This document shows positions 20,640 through 31,812 of a stretch of 64,000 bases of DNA, in pieces. Source of the DNA: Agrypnia vestita. Lineage: Eukaryota; Arthropoda; Insecta; Trichoptera; Phryganeidae. Under the pieces are notes generated by a model. The model had not been told where the DNA came from and did no database searches. It was given only the letters and a program-made list of their open reading frames with translations. The translations under genes were made by a program, and so were the position numbers. The stretch covers positions 1 through 64,000 of the forward strand of contig JADDOH010011087.1 in assembly GCA_016648135.1 (NCBI GenBank). Reading direction: 5' to 3'. Each line of letters begins with the position of its first letter. Position 1 is the first letter of the stretch.

Positions 20640-21091
20640 ATCACAATTAACTATATTATGTATGAATGTGTGGAAGCGAAGCCTGGAGCTGGCAGAAGAG
20701 GAACTAAAGTAGATTGAATGCAGTGGAGATGAGGTCCCTCAGACGTATGTGTGGCAAATCAATTTATGATAGAGTAAAGAATGCAGATATTAGGAACGAA
20801 TGTAAAGCTGATCTCAGCATAATTAATAGAATTAAAAAAGGGTCGCTCAGATGGTTTGGGCATATTGAGCGAATGGTAAGCAAGATATATAATGCAAGTG
20901 ACGTGGCATGACCAGATTAACCAGGTACTGGAAGATGGTCCCGTTAAAAGCCTCAACAATCGGCGAACTTGCATGCGAAGATGCATGAATGTGGATGAGG
21001 CGAGAGTTGTATGTCAGGACAGAAGAGTGTGGCGCTCTATCCTCTGCCTACCCCCACGGGAAACGGCGTGATGGTAAGTTAGTTAGTTAGT
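20640..21091 (+). mobile_element. LINE B 3' end with (TTAG)n tail
   Basis: Translation 20,714-20,911 reads MNAVEMRSLRRMCGKSIYDR and RIKKGSLRWFGHIERM, the standard LINE reverse transcriptase C-terminus, with a frame break near 20,875-20,905. The element ends CCCACGGGAAACGGCGTGAT and a GTTAGTTAGTTAG tail. The same 3' end, inverted, interrupts the LINE at 26,767-28,184. A degenerate copy is at 21,830-21,920. Confidence 0.8.
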
Positions 21092-21228
21092 ATATTTTTT
21101 AAACGAGGTGAAAACTTGGAGAAATCAATATTCTTTCTATCACAGTATACCCAGAACACTAGTTTATCGCCTGTCGGCGAGTTATTAGCCTACTCTTGCA
21201 TTGACGCTAGGGTTGTCATTTTATTTTT

Positions 21229-21285
21229 ACTTCCTTTTAACTCATAGCGTCTGAGATTCCGACGCATAAGGTAGATACGAAACCC
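21229..21285 (+). mobile_element. Helitron-like element fragment (5' end)
   Basis: ACTTCCTTTTAACTCATAGC followed by GAGATTCCGACGCATAAGGT matches parts of the copy at 9,701-10,115 with the middle missing. Confidence 0.5.
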
Positions 21286-21829
21286 GAAAATTTCTGTAAT
21301 TAGTATACCTAGTTTCTGCACTTAAATTGCAAGAACGCTGATTAACATCAACGTAAACTTTTAAAAACTCACAGTCTTTGTGATAATCAACACACCTTTT
21401 TAGTAAAGCACCACAAACATAAAAAAAGGCATTTTTTTCTAAAGCGGCGGCTGCGAGCGCGAATGGCACCGAAGGCACGGCCCTTACTGCCGCCGCCTTG
21501 TGCCCCCATATTCTATGTCAATGTGTGCATCACAGTGCGTGCGTACACGGCGCCGAGCACGCACGCACACATTCTAATGGGTAGCGGCCAGTTTGTATGA
21601 AGACGTATTACTGTTCTTAGTATACTGTGTTACTATTTTCAAACTAAGCTAAACGCTTCTGTTGTGAAATAGAACTAACTTGCTAGTGCTAACGGAATAG
21701 TGCTCGATACAGTGACCACTGGATCACTAGGCAAGTGTCTTAACCACTAGGCAAACAAGCTGCTCATTTCAAACATGATATTTTAGATACCACAAACAGT
21801 TGTCGGAATTAAAGAATATGATCGATTCC

Positions 21830-21920
21830 GTATGTATGTGGATGGTGCGATAGTCGTATGAGAGAAGAATGTGGCCACGTACATTCTCTGCTTCCCCCCC
21901 GCAGAAAAATAGCGCAATAG
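21830..21920 (+). mobile_element. degenerate LINE B 3' end
   Basis: GTGGATGGTGCGATAGTCGT, then AGAAGAATGTGG and a TCTCTGCTTCCCCCCGC block mirror the last 100 bp of the element at 20,640-21,091. Confidence 0.45.
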
Positions 21921-23585
21921 TTTGTAAACATGCTCATTTTACTATATATACGATGCACTTAGATACACCGGTTTACCTATAAATATAGATTAAATAAATT
22001 ATCGGTTGTAAATATGAAATATGCATGTAAAAATACCATATTTTTTTTAGAAATATTTATTTTTATTTTTTAAATAAGTAAATTATTTGGACCAGAAATT
22101 ATCATTTTTACAATCAAATTTAAAAATTAAAACTAAGCGTAGCCACGGATTGCGGCTTGACTTAAAAAAAAACTAATCTTATTACTGTCTCAGTGTAATT
22201 ATATTACTTATTGCATCACAGTGATTTCATCAATTATAAAAAAAGCAGTGATATCCTGATATGGAAGTGATTTTTAAAATTATTTTATACAGCTCTGTTT
22301 GCTAATGGTACTGTGTTAGAAGAAGTATTAAAAAGAAATACTCAACCACCATACTCAAATGAATTCCTCGTGAAAATTTGTTAGGAATAATGTAAGCATT
22401 TTAAAACTGCATTAACATACAAGAGACTTGTGTGTACGTGCACTGTATAGTTATAAATTAGTTGGTTTGGCACCCCAGGGTTGGAAAAGGTCCATACTGG
22501 AATGTTGCCAATGGCCGCGGCTTAACGAACAAACAGGTTACGCCGTCTCTGGAAGTGATTCGCGCAAAAAATGCACATCGTTACAGCGTCTTCCAGACCC
22601 ATCCGCAGGGGATGTGACTCGAATGGTGGTAGACAGGTTTTAGTCCCAGCCATTAAAGGACACGTACGGGTGTTTCAAGAACAAGTTCCTTCAAAATAAC
22701 TACGACAACGGAGCCAGCACACACAGTCGCCCAAATGCATTCGATTTAAATTATTTCAAAGGGCGTTATGTCCCGATGAAGGTGAAAGCACGAAAGCTAC
22801 AGTAGGTGGGACACGTAGCAATATCAGTCCCATAAAGGTCGGTTTCGAGACAGAGCGAGCTATTTTATCTAGGTATCCAGCGCACCAATTGTATTTTGAA
22901 TTCACCTTTACGTAGATCGCACTGCCTAAGCAATCAATACAGCTCTGTTGATATATTCAGAGCTCGAACACTATACACGCACAAAAGACAAGTCTATTTA
23001 GCTTCAATTTTATAGTTGGTTCCAAAATTACAAAGAATGAAATGCGCCAATAAATGACGCCGCTGCCGACGGAATTCTGTTTTATAATTACATCATTTGT
23101 TGAAACATTTCATTCATTGGAATTTATATTTTTAAATATTAATTAAGGTGTTTTTATTAAAAAAAACTAACTTTTATTAAGTGAGTAAACCCTCAAAATA
23201 CGGGAATAAATATAATATATTGTTTAAAATCATCCTTTTATATAAATAAAAAACGTTTTAAAATCGATAAAAACCGTTAAAATTTCTTGCAAATTTAAAA
23301 CATTATAACTTTATTAATATTGAATATTTCTTAATTTCCTTAGTACGGATTATAGATAATGAAGTATACTTTATACGTATAAAAAAACATATTATGTGTA
23401 CATATTAAATATTAGCGCCGCCTAGGACACTAAAAACGATTTTTGGCCTCGGTCTGTCGATTAATGCTTATATTTTATTGATTATTGTAAATAATGTTCA
23501 CTTTATTACTTTTATATAATAACAAAGGTTCTATCTAAGTTATTGCCCTAAAAAAATTGCAGTCTAGAATATATATTCTGATATA
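21921..23585. other. intergenic, unassigned
   Basis: No gene recognised. The 22,420-22,900 part is GC-richer and has an open frame (22,428-22,643), but its translation resembles nothing I know and no splice context supports it. Confidence 0.4.
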
Positions 23586-23660
23586 AATAAATAATAAAAA
23601 CCCACATTTTCGTAAAAAAAACGCCGAAATATGCATTTGCAGTGAATGTCCAGCCTTAAT
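23586..23660 (+). repeat. interspersed repeat (ATGCATTTGCAGTG family)
   Basis: AACCCACATTTTCGTAAAAA ... ATATGCATTTGCAGTGAATG ... CCAGCCTTAA. Other copies are at 37,130-37,210 (inverted) and 55,485-55,562. Confidence 0.6.
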
Positions 23661-23721
23661 AAAAATGTTGAAGCATTAGAGATAAATAAATCAATTAATA
23701 ATCGTAATTATTAAATTTTTT

Positions 23722-23912
23722 AAACGAAAATTTGTTAGATCATTTTTATCGTCGCCACGAGTCTGTCTGCTTTTTTTTTTTCAGCTTTTTGGATTTTCAG
23801 CTCGATTGGATCACGGTAAAAGGGTTAAAAATCGTTCCAAAGTTTTTTCGGAAACCAAGCCGACAAAGTAGACAAGCAGACGCTACGAGTCAAAAGAAAG
23901 GCAGTAAAGATC
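23722..23912 (-). mobile_element. Helitron-like element fragment, inverted
   Basis: The reverse complement of 9,701-9,900 is recognisable (GATCACGGTAAAAGGGTTAA and CAGACGCTACGAGTCAAAAG), truncated at the inner side. Confidence 0.6.
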
Positions 23913-24215
23913 TTTTTCATAAATTCAGGGTTATTTCATTGTATTTTTTCATGTATATTTTCATTGCCACTAATAATTATGGCCACCGGTAGGCCGCGCA
24001 GCCCGCAAAATTGACTCGAAATCCCTGAAGACGGCTACTTTTAAGATATCCGTGTATTAAATTAACGCATCTCATTTATTTGATTGCATGTTTGAACTTT
24101 TCTTGCTTTTCGGACATTTGCTTAAGCGCAGCTTTTAGTATTCGGAAACCTGTCTGTGTGTGCAGCCCTGCGGTGCAAAAAAAAACAAGAAGAATTGTAT
24201 TTTAAGATATATTAT

Positions 24216-24640
24216 ACATGTCTCACAGAGACGAAATTATATATATATATATATATAATTTATTTTTATGGGAAAGTTGGTATGGAAATCTTTGGGCTTA
24301 CGACCTATCGTATGGCTGGCTTAAGTGATCACTTTACACAATGTAACGTTCACCATTTCCACCCATGATAGAATACCACGTCGAACAATTTGTTTTTGGA
24401 AGTTGTATATACAACTTCCAAATACAACAACAACAAAAAAAGTCGCAAAATTTAAATACAACTTCCAAAAAAATTTTTTTAGAAGTGGTGTTCTATCATG
24501 GGTGAAAATTGTGAACGTTACATTGTGTAAAGTGATCACTCGGGCCAGCCTTATGATTATCGTAAGCCCTACGAACATCCAAAGACTTCCATACCTACTT
24601 TCTCATAAAAAATACATCATTTCGTCTCTGTGAGACATGT
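24216..24640. mobile_element. foldback element of the GTCTCACAGAGACGAA family, both arms
   Basis: Inverted arms of about 190 bp start ACATGTCTCACAGAGACGAA at 24,216 and end with its inverse at 24,640. The centre holds several AACTTCCAAATACAAC-type pieces. An (AT)n run lies in the left arm (24,240-24,258). The two arms are diverged, unlike the near-perfect pair at 30,469-30,680. Confidence 0.85.
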
Positions 24641-24719
24641 CGACGGCTCCTACGTATAATATCGCTACGACACGTTCACAGAACGTTGGATCATCACTAC
24701 CGTGTCTAATACGGAATAC

Positions 24720-24900
24720 CAAAAATTCATTCGCTCTAATACAGGTTAAATAAAATGATTAAAACCTTGCATAAATTTGAAAAATATTTTTTTGATTTCG
24801 CTTATCTCCGTAACTGTCGACATTTCACCCAAAGTGTAAAGAATATTTTCTATTCAAAATTGAATTAAGTTTGCTACTAGTTACGAGACACCTTATAGAA
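24720..24900 (+). repeat. foldback A family fragment
   Basis: TTCATTCGCTCTAATACAGG, then AAATAAAATGATTAAAACC and CTTATCTCCGTAACTGTCGA match the inner part of the foldback A arms. Confidence 0.45.
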
Positions 24901-25205
24901 CTTGTCTTTGGATGCTATTTTGGTACATAAAGATATAAATGACGTAACACACGAGGTATAAAAGATAATGTAAAAAATAAATATATAGATAAGTACACCA
25001 ATTAGAGTACAAAGACTTTTTGACATTGAGGTATTAGTGGCAAGATGAGAGGATGAGTTCACTGTACGCATAGTGGTAGTATGAAACTACATATTTATGT
25101 ATTGACTAAAATTAGAGGTCAACGAGTGGTCCTACAGGGAGGTTCAACCAAACTTTGCTGAAACAGTTTTTCCATGTCGGGTTATTGAACATTAGCGATC
25201 GTTCA

Positions 25206-25246
25206 GAATATTTTGAGTATATTCAAATTTTTGAATATACTCAAAA
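25206..25246. repeat. short perfect hairpin
   Basis: TTTTGAGTATATTCAAA and its exact inverse TTTGAATATACTCAAAA are separated by two T bases. Confidence 0.8.
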
Positions 25247-25254
25247 CAATACTG

Positions 25255-25860
25255 AATTTTATTTTAAGATGTATTACAGATGTCTCATAGAGACGAAGTT
25301 ATTTTTTATATGGGAAAGTGGGTATGGAAGTCTTTTGTGGGTGTTCATAGGGCTTACGACCTATCGTATAATAATTTCGTTGTCTGACAGTCTGTCCGTC
25401 CATCTGTCTGTCTGTCTGTCTGTCCGTAACTTCGTGTAACGTCCGTTTCCGTGAATTCACGGCTAATAAAAACAAATTAAACGACCGAGATGGGGCTTGA
25501 ACCCCGGGTCAGCAAACCCGAACCGGCCGAACGCATGTTGCTACTGCCGCCTCTCCGTGGACCGCCAAAAGGTACTACAAATATATACTAGGGCTTAGCA
25601 AAGACCCGAACCATTTCATATTCCGCACGGCACAATCGCCAGATAACTGTATTCTGAACGTATGTAAACTGGTCTAAAATGGAGTTTAAAATTGAAATAA
25701 TTTTCAGGTGTATTCTAGTGAAATGTTAATAATTCGAAAGATATTGCTTTAAAAACTCCAATAAAAAAATATAGATATATACAACTTCAAAAAATTTGAT
25801 AGATGTGTGGTTGATATTGGGTGGAATCTGTGAAGATTTACACTAGACTAGCACTAATCA
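25255..25860 (+). repeat. GTCTCATAGAGACGAAG-family element split by a SINE
   Basis: The outer part (25,258-25,367, through CTTACGACCTATCGTAT) is followed by the SINE at 25,368-25,680. Remnant inner family sequence (ATACAACTTCAAAAAATTTG, GGTGGAATCTGTGAAG) then resumes at about 25,775. Confidence 0.55.
25368..25680 (-). mobile_element. tRNA-derived SINE, copy 1
   Basis: One of four copies (25,368; 46,530; 54,088; 61,795). On the minus strand it carries a tRNA-like head: the B-box-like GGGGTTCAAGCCCC preceded by GGTTTGCTGACCC. On the plus strand the copies share TAATAATTTCGTTGTCTGTC, a (TGTC)n run, CGAATTCACGGCTAA and CTAGGGCTTAGCAAAG. They end near a CGTCATTTTTGACGGGTT-like block. The SINE assignment is inferred from the tRNA-like arm. 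Confidence 0.6.
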
Positions 25861-26300
25861 CTCGTCTATGGAACACTTTATACTAGTCTGTTGAATATTC
25901 GAACGTCTGTGGTCGCACTCATTTCCGAGCAACCGTTAGGTTCTCGCTTGTTTTTCGCTTTTATCTGTGACTTTCGCTAAACTTCAAAACAAACTGACCC
26001 TCCGCGCGTGCTTCTACGAAACTAACATTTCGCGTTCTAGAAATTTCTCGCGTATTTTAGTGAATATGATCATTTCGCGAATGTTCCCGTGTGATCCTGT
26101 GCTTTCGACTAACTCCGATTTCTTTCTAACATGTGCTAGATTGTTCGAAAGACTTCGATTATGTGTAGTTCCTATTATTTTAGACTTGCGACAGTACATT
26201 AAAAATAATGAAATTATGTACATGATGAAATACAAACGTCAATTTTTTCAAACATAATTTTATTCAAATTCGCAGGCGCCACTGAACAACTCGGGTAGTC
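25850..26300 (-). repeat. LTR-like remnant
   Basis: GACTAGCACTAATCACTCGT ... GAACGTCTGTGGTCGCACTC matches 1,310-1,400 in order, which in turn matches the LTR family. An open frame at 25,967-26,257 is not supported by any homology. Confidence 0.35.
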
Positions 26301-26667
26301 GAGCTTATAACGAGATTTTAATGAAATATTTTATTTACGAAAATAACCGTTACGAGACTGAAGATTGCTGGGAGTGTTGTGCGTAATATAGTAATGTGTT
26401 AACTGTCTGTTTTCTTGTAAATACATCTAACGAGGAAGAGGAAATGAAGTGCGTGCATATTCATCATACACATAAAGGTTTGGCTACTCTTCAGGTTGTC
26501 AACTTCAGCGCAGCTGGTTTTACGACCTTTACAGGGTCGTTCTGTTCTCATCGATGTGGTTATCCATGGCTGCGAATTTATATCGAAGGTAAATTGTACA
26601 TTGCAAAATGCCTACCTGACTAAATATCTAGAAATATTACCCAAACATTTTTTTAAATTTAAAATAC
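26300..26667. other. intergenic, unassigned
   Basis: Flank of the solo LTR. No feature recognised. Confidence 0.4.
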
Positions 26668-26766
26668 TGTCACGTGTCGCGGCTGCGTGAGGATTGAATG
26701 GAAACGCCGGAAATTATTTTATTTAGCGATTTATTAACGACTGATTAATTATTTGATGTACAAAGT

Positions 26767-28172
26767 ACAAAGAATAAGACATAAGTGCGAACGTGACCTA
26801 GATGATACACAATTTGTATTTAGGCATGGATTTGGTACCCGTGAAGAGCTGACAACAATAAATATCTTATTGCAAAAATGCTATGACCAAAGAAAAGATG
26901 TATATGCTTGCTTTATAGACTACGAAAAAGTATTTGACAGAGTAAAACACACAGACTTCATTAGAATATTACAAAGATATGATATAGATGAGAAGGATGT
27001 GAGAATAATTAAAAACTTGTACTGAGAGCAAAACGCTATTATTAAACTTGAGAATGGAGCCACTTCACGAGGCATTCCAGTTCAGCGTGGAGTCCGCCAG
27101 GGATGTGTTCTCTCTCCTACATTGTTCAATTTATACTCTGACATGGTCTTCAAAGAAGCGCTAGATAATACAAACCTTGGCGTGAAAGTCAACGGTGTGG
27201 CTATCAACAACATCCGATATGCTGATGACACCGTTTTGCTGGCAGATAGTTTTGAAGACCTGCAACAAACTAACTAACTAACTAACCATCACGCCGTTTC
27301 CCTGCAGGGGTAGGCATAGAGGATTAAAACGCCATACTCTTCTATCCTGGTACACCACTTTTGCTTCAGCCACATTCATACATCTTCTCTTACACGTTCT
27401 ACGGTTGTTGCGGCTTCTAACAGGGCCATCCTCAACAACTGCTCAGTAAAATTAATTCCACTGGCGAACACTATGGTCTAAACATAAATATTAGCAAGAC
27501 CAAGTTTATGGTTTTTAGCCGAGAAAATCATCCAAATGTGTGCCTCCAATTGAAGGGTGTCAACATTGAGAGAGTAAAACAGCTTAAGTATTTGGGCAGT
27601 ATTATTACTGACAATCTGGACCCTGATACGGAGATCAAATGCAGAATAGAGACAGCCCGTGCATCTTTTAATAAGATGAAAAGTCTACTCTGTAATGACG
27701 ACTTAAACTTGAAGCTCAGACAGAGATTGATCAAATGCTATATGTACGGTCAGTTCTACTTTACGGTGTTGAAGCATGAACGCTGAAGGTGACTACTTTA
27801 AATTGCCTAGAGGCGTTCGAAATGTCGATACATCGTAAAATGTTAAGGATATCTTGGACTGACATGACTAGTAATGTTGAAGTTTTACGTAGAGCAAATA
27901 CAAACAGACAGTTACTTAACATAGTAAAGCTCCGTAAAATTTCATATTTTGGTTATACAATGAAAGGCGAAAAATACTCCATCCTTCAGCTCGTCATGAA
28001 AGGGAAGATTGAGGGTCGCAGAGGGGTCGGAAGGAGGCGGCATTCCTGGCTTCGAAACATCCGAGAGTGGACCGGGATAAGAAGCGTGGAAGAGCTGTTC
28101 CGCACTGCCCTGGACAGGGAAACTTTCTCCCAGATGATCGCCGACGTCGGGGGGACCCGACAGGGCACATGA
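26767..28172 (+). pseudogene. LINE A reverse transcriptase, decayed
   Basis: RNA-templated DNA polymerase of a LINE. Readable blocks: DVYACFIDYEKVFDRVKH, a GVRQGCVLSPTLFNLYSDM block, then RYADDTVLLA with the catalytic YADD at 27,218-27,229. Next are NISKTKFMVFSRENHPN, a LKYLGSIITDN block and a C-terminal GRRRHSWLRNIREWTG segment ending at TGA 28,172. Two Trp codons are now TGA (about 27,024 and 27,778), and LINE B is inserted in the frame at 27,269. The N-terminal endonuclease part is absent. Confidence 0.92.
27269..27432 (-). mobile_element. LINE B 3' end nested inside LINE A
   Basis: On the minus strand it ends CATCACGCCGTTTCCC inverted plus a (GTTA)n tail (27,269-27,285), the same 3' terminus as 20,640-21,091. 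It is flanked by CAACAA (27,263-27,268 and 27,433-27,438). Removing it and one copy of the duplication restores the LINE A frame (LQQLLSK across the join). Confidence 0.9.
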
Positions 28173-28809
28173 AGAAGAAGAAGAATGTACAAAGTCACTT
28201 ATCACTATTACTTAACGCTCTCCTTTAAATTATACTATTTCGTAATTTATCATTCGCAGATAGACACTTAATTATCGCTTTAACACTTGATTTAATATTC
28301 ACAAGAACATTCCTTCCAGTTTCGCACGTATTATTCGCTTCGGTTTATTTCGCTACGTTCTGAACTTTGCTAGATTTTTCGCCTGAGTTATCGCACAGTT
28401 GGCCACCCTGACTCACTTCGGCTTGACTTCGCTTATGTTTTCGCTTTCAAACGCGCTAAACAACAATCACTCGCGCGCGGTCTGGCCCTATATTTATATG
28501 TGTATGCGGGTACTTCATACTTTCTGGCTTTTTCTAGTGTTTAGGAGACAATTATCGTGGTTTCTAGATTACTGTAGATGTTTCTCGAATGTTTCAGATG
28601 CCTCCCGAAAGCCCTTAAAACACCGTAGACCGTTATCTATCCTTTGATAGTGTTGTGAGCAGTGATAGGAGTGCGTAATTGTCTTTAGCCTCGTTACAAT
28701 ACATACATAGCAGTATAATACACGTTATGTATTTTTGATGCGGAATGTATTTTACGATTAATAATTTATTTAACTCAGCCAAACGAAACATCTTGTCTTT
28801 TGTAATATA

Positions 28810-28990
28810 CTTACTAACCATCATGCAGATTCTCCGCGGGGATAAGCAGAGAGAATGGAGCGCTCCACTGTTCTTATCGTGGATAAAGCGAGACAGGACA
28901 GAACAGGAAAAACCTGTTGATTACTTAAAGGATTGTGGGACTCCTTTTATACGAGATTATAAAGAGTTTTATACGAGATTATAAAGGGGT
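28810..28990 (-). mobile_element. LINE B-like 3' tail plus short tandem repeat
   Basis: ACTAACCATCATGCAGATTC then TCCGCGGGGATAAGCAGAGA resembles the inverted LINE B 3' end. At 28,948-28,985 TTTTATACGAGATTATAAAG occurs twice in tandem. Confidence 0.4.
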
Positions 28991-29059
28991 GTAAAAGGAG
29001 TCGAGACTTATTTTTTAAGATACCGCAAACCAATGAGAATATACCCGGCTATGTGTTTA

Positions 29060-29390
29060 TATTAGATCTATTTTAAGAATTTTAAAATGAAACTTTGAGA
29101 AGGCGTCAAGAATTGTGGTAACCCTGACGAGAACCTGACCAGCGCACTGGCAAGCATTGAACTTGATTCCGGTTGAAGAAAATGCCTCCCATAATGTAGG
29201 CTTACTTACGTATGCCATGTGATTAATAATAAATAATAAAAAATAATAATAGAAAAAAATGCAAACTTTGATGTCGCATATCTCCATAACTATTGATATT
29301 AGGTCATGGTTGCTTGAACATTTTCGACTTATAATCGAGGCAGGAATATAGTCCTGAGGGTTTATTAATGTTTTCCAAATAATATCGCCG
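29060..29390. repeat. repeat block shared with 51,940-52,380, including a foldback A arm
   Basis: GGCAAGCATTGAACTTGATT and GTAGGCTTACTTACGTAT match 51,950-52,010. 29,240-29,390 is the right arm of foldback A, with TTTTCCAAATAA at its outer end. Confidence 0.7.
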
Positions 29391-29984
29391 ATTGCTTGCT
29401 GCTAGCCTCTCGGGCGGCTGTATAGGCCGCTGCGCGGCCCATAGTACCATAGTACTTTAGTACCAACCTACCCTACATTGACATATTTGCTTCATTTGCA
29501 AAAAAATCGAAATCATTTTTCAATTTCGTCTTATTTCAATTTTTAAACATTCAAATTACGAATTACCGCGTATTTTCGAATTAACGGGATTAATCTATTT
29601 TAAAATAACATTTGGGACTTTTTTATTTGAAAATGTCGAATTATCGGGATATTACTGTATATTAGGAAACTGATACATGCTGTATATGTATGTTCACCTA
29701 GAATTTTTAAAGATAATTATCGTCAAAATGTTATCAAAAGCATATACATAAACTAAAGAAATGAAATATAGGATAAAATTAGAAAATAATTTATATTCTC
29801 AATGAATACAATATTTTCTGTAAAATAACCAGTTTCAACAATCCCTTGAATACAATTATCAACAATTTGAATCAGAAATACACCCTCAAGCAACCGACAT
29901 ATAATTTATTGTCTATGGGTAAATTCTGGTTCAGGTAGAAGTCCAACCTCAGGGCCTAGCTGCTAGCAGCAAGCAATCGGCGAT
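29388..29984. mobile_element. possible 600-bp MITE with GCCGATTGCTTGCTGCTAGC ends
   Basis: The 20-bp ends are perfect inverted repeats, and TATC/GATA flanks them symmetrically. It lies directly beside the foldback A arm ending at about 29,387. No target duplication was identified with certainty. Confidence 0.6.
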
Positions 29985-30468
29985 AACCAATTGCTCAACG
30001 GCTTGTTAAATCTAATGTTCCCTGCTTTTCACCTGTAAAATGTAATTTCTCTTTTCAATATATGATTACTAATGTTTCTTCCAACCATTCTTGTACCATT
30101 ACATAAGCCGTCACCAACGGTTAAATTTCTATGAAGAATAATAATTTCCATTTATACTGTTTGAAAATTCAGCTGGGAAATTAAAATGTTCATTTATATC
30201 TAAACCACCTTCATCATTAATAATACAATCAATCGAATTGTATGTAAACATTAGACCTTCTAATCGTCCCAATACATCTAAGTCAACTAAGCGCGTTCGT
30301 TCTTTAGGCAAAAAATTGCATGTTTACGCATTAAACATCTGCTACAGAATGCATTTCATTAAATATATTTTTGACTGCTACCTTCACTTCACATTCAATT
30401 CAGAATGTCTATGCGATACTGTTGAATAAAAAGATTCTGATTATCATCATCTTCAACGATATCAGTGT
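29391..30468. other. intergenic, unassigned
   Basis: AT-rich. The motif GCCGATTGCTTGCTGCTAGC (29,388) recurs inverted as GCTAGCAGCAAGCAATCGGC (29,964), which could mark the ends of a 600-bp element (29,388-29,984) with no coding capacity. Confidence 0.45.
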
Positions 30469-30680
30469 CAATTAATGTATGTTATAGATATCTCACAGAG
30501 ACGAAACTGTATTTTATTATGGGAAAGTAGGTATAGAAGTCATTTGGGTGTACATAGGACTTATGACCTATCTTTATGGTTTGCTTAAGTCCTATGTACA
30601 CCCAAATGACTTCTATACCTACTTTCCCATAATAAAATACAGTTTCGTCTCTGTGAGATATCTATAATATACATTAATTG
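30469..30680. repeat. near-perfect palindrome, 95-bp arms, 22-bp spacer
   Basis: Arms 30,469-30,563 and 30,586-30,680 are inverted copies with one mismatch (G at 30,481 against A). Each arm carries the GTCTCATAGAGACGAAG-family outer half (here ATCTCACAGAGACGAAAC). The spacer TGACCTATCTTTATGGTTTG(C) is the family's internal sequence. Confidence 0.97.
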
Positions 30681-30689
30681 ATTAATAAT

Positions 30690-31499
30690 GTCTCTGTGAC
30701 ATAAATCCAGCATTGTTCTGAAAGATTTGAACAAACTCAAAATATTCTGATATCAGTGTCGTTGATGATGATGATAATATCGTACGATAATGATGATAAC
30801 ATTATACGTAATTTTAAACTACCAGCTGCAGTTGGTAATATATTTTTGAGAGAAGTTAGTAAGACACCAATTTTACTAATTTAGAAACAGCGACAACATC
30901 ACAATTTTCGTAGTAAGAATTTTGAAGAAAATATATAAACCAATAAATTGGATCTTCAAAATTCAATTTCGATATGACTTGCCAGGAGTAAAAATAGAAT
31001 TGATTGAAGAAAATGTGGTATTTCGTTATTTCTAATCAATAAATATCATCATCGTATTAAATAATGCATATAATATTTCTACATATTAAATAATATTTAA
31101 ATGTATTTTAAAGTGATCTGTAAAACTCAAAAAAATTAATCTTTTTAATGTACTCTAAAATGTTTTTTTTAACTGGTAAAAGAAATCACCCACTTACAAC
31201 ATCATTTTTAGCGTAATTAGTATATAGATATCTGGGATTAGTTTTAATCCTTCGTACTAAAATTAAGTAAGAAATGCCTTCTAACTAATAATCCCGTGAG
31301 ATGTTCTTGAGCAGTATATGAGTAATTTAGAGGTCTACGAAAAATCGAGAAAAAGAAGTGGTCCTTTAGTTCAGACCTCGCCGCTTTGCAGTTCTCTGAA
31401 CTTTTCAAGGTCTTCAAACTTGCTATCCGCTGGATTTTTTCCAGTTAGTGGTGGTAATATATATTTTTTATACATATTGCTGCTCTTTTCTTTATGTTT
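30690..31499. other. intergenic, unassigned
   Basis: AT-rich. GATGATGATGATAATATCGT-type simple repeat at about 30,760-30,800. 31,318-31,440 may be the decayed coding end of the LINE whose 3' UTR follows. Confidence 0.4.
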
Positions 31500-31812
31500 T
31501 TAATTTTTATACTTCATTTTTTGGTGCTATACCTGATACTTTTTATATTTTGCTACTTATACCTAACTGATATTATTTAATGTGTGTGGTTTTTGAATTT
31601 TGTGTTATATTTTTTATGTCAAAGCCTATGCTGCTCTGTACCTACTTCATATTTTTAATTTTTATGTTCATGTTTTGGTGCTATACCTGATACTTTTTAT
31701 ATTTTGCTGCTTAAAACTGATATTGTTTAATGTACTTATGTGCTATTTGAATTTTATGTTATATTCTTTATGTAAAAGCCTATAATGGGCGTAAACAAAT
31801 AATATAAAATAA
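31500..31812 (+). mobile_element. LINE 3' UTR with tandemly duplicated unit
   Basis: Two units of about 155-165 bp (from about 31,505 and 31,660) share TGGTGCTATACCTGATACTT, TTTTATATTTTGCTRCTTA and TTATGTMAAAGCCTATR. The second ends GGGCGTAAACAAATAATATA plus an A/T tail. The GGGCGT-then-AAATAAAT end resembles the LINE 3' ends at 38,020 and 38,830. Confidence 0.6.

Larger units (their letters stand above)
26767..28184 (+). mobile_element. LINE A, 5'-truncated, with (GAA)n tail
   Basis: Non-LTR retrotransposon inserted in the LTR with an 11-bp duplication ATGTACAAAGT (26,756-26,766 and 28,185-28,195), which proves both boundaries. It starts within the reverse transcriptase coding region and ends GGGCACATGAAGAAGAAGAA. 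It is itself interrupted at 27,269-27,432. Confidence 0.95.
26668..28698 (-). mobile_element. solo LTR interrupted by a LINE
   Basis: On the minus strand it runs from TGTAACGAGG (28,698) to CACGTGACA (26,668), i.e. TG...CA, and is flanked by a 4-bp duplication ATAC (26,664-26,667 and 28,699-28,702). Without the inserted LINE it is about 602 bp, the same as the solo LTR at 35,350-35,950. TATAAATAT near 28,490 (minus) would be its promoter TATA. No gag or pol is present. The 4-bp duplication suits Gypsy-type integrases, but the LTR class is not proven. Confidence 0.88.

Noticed and set aside
22428..22643. Possible host exon in the GC-richer block
   Set aside because: No family resemblance, no splice partner, short.
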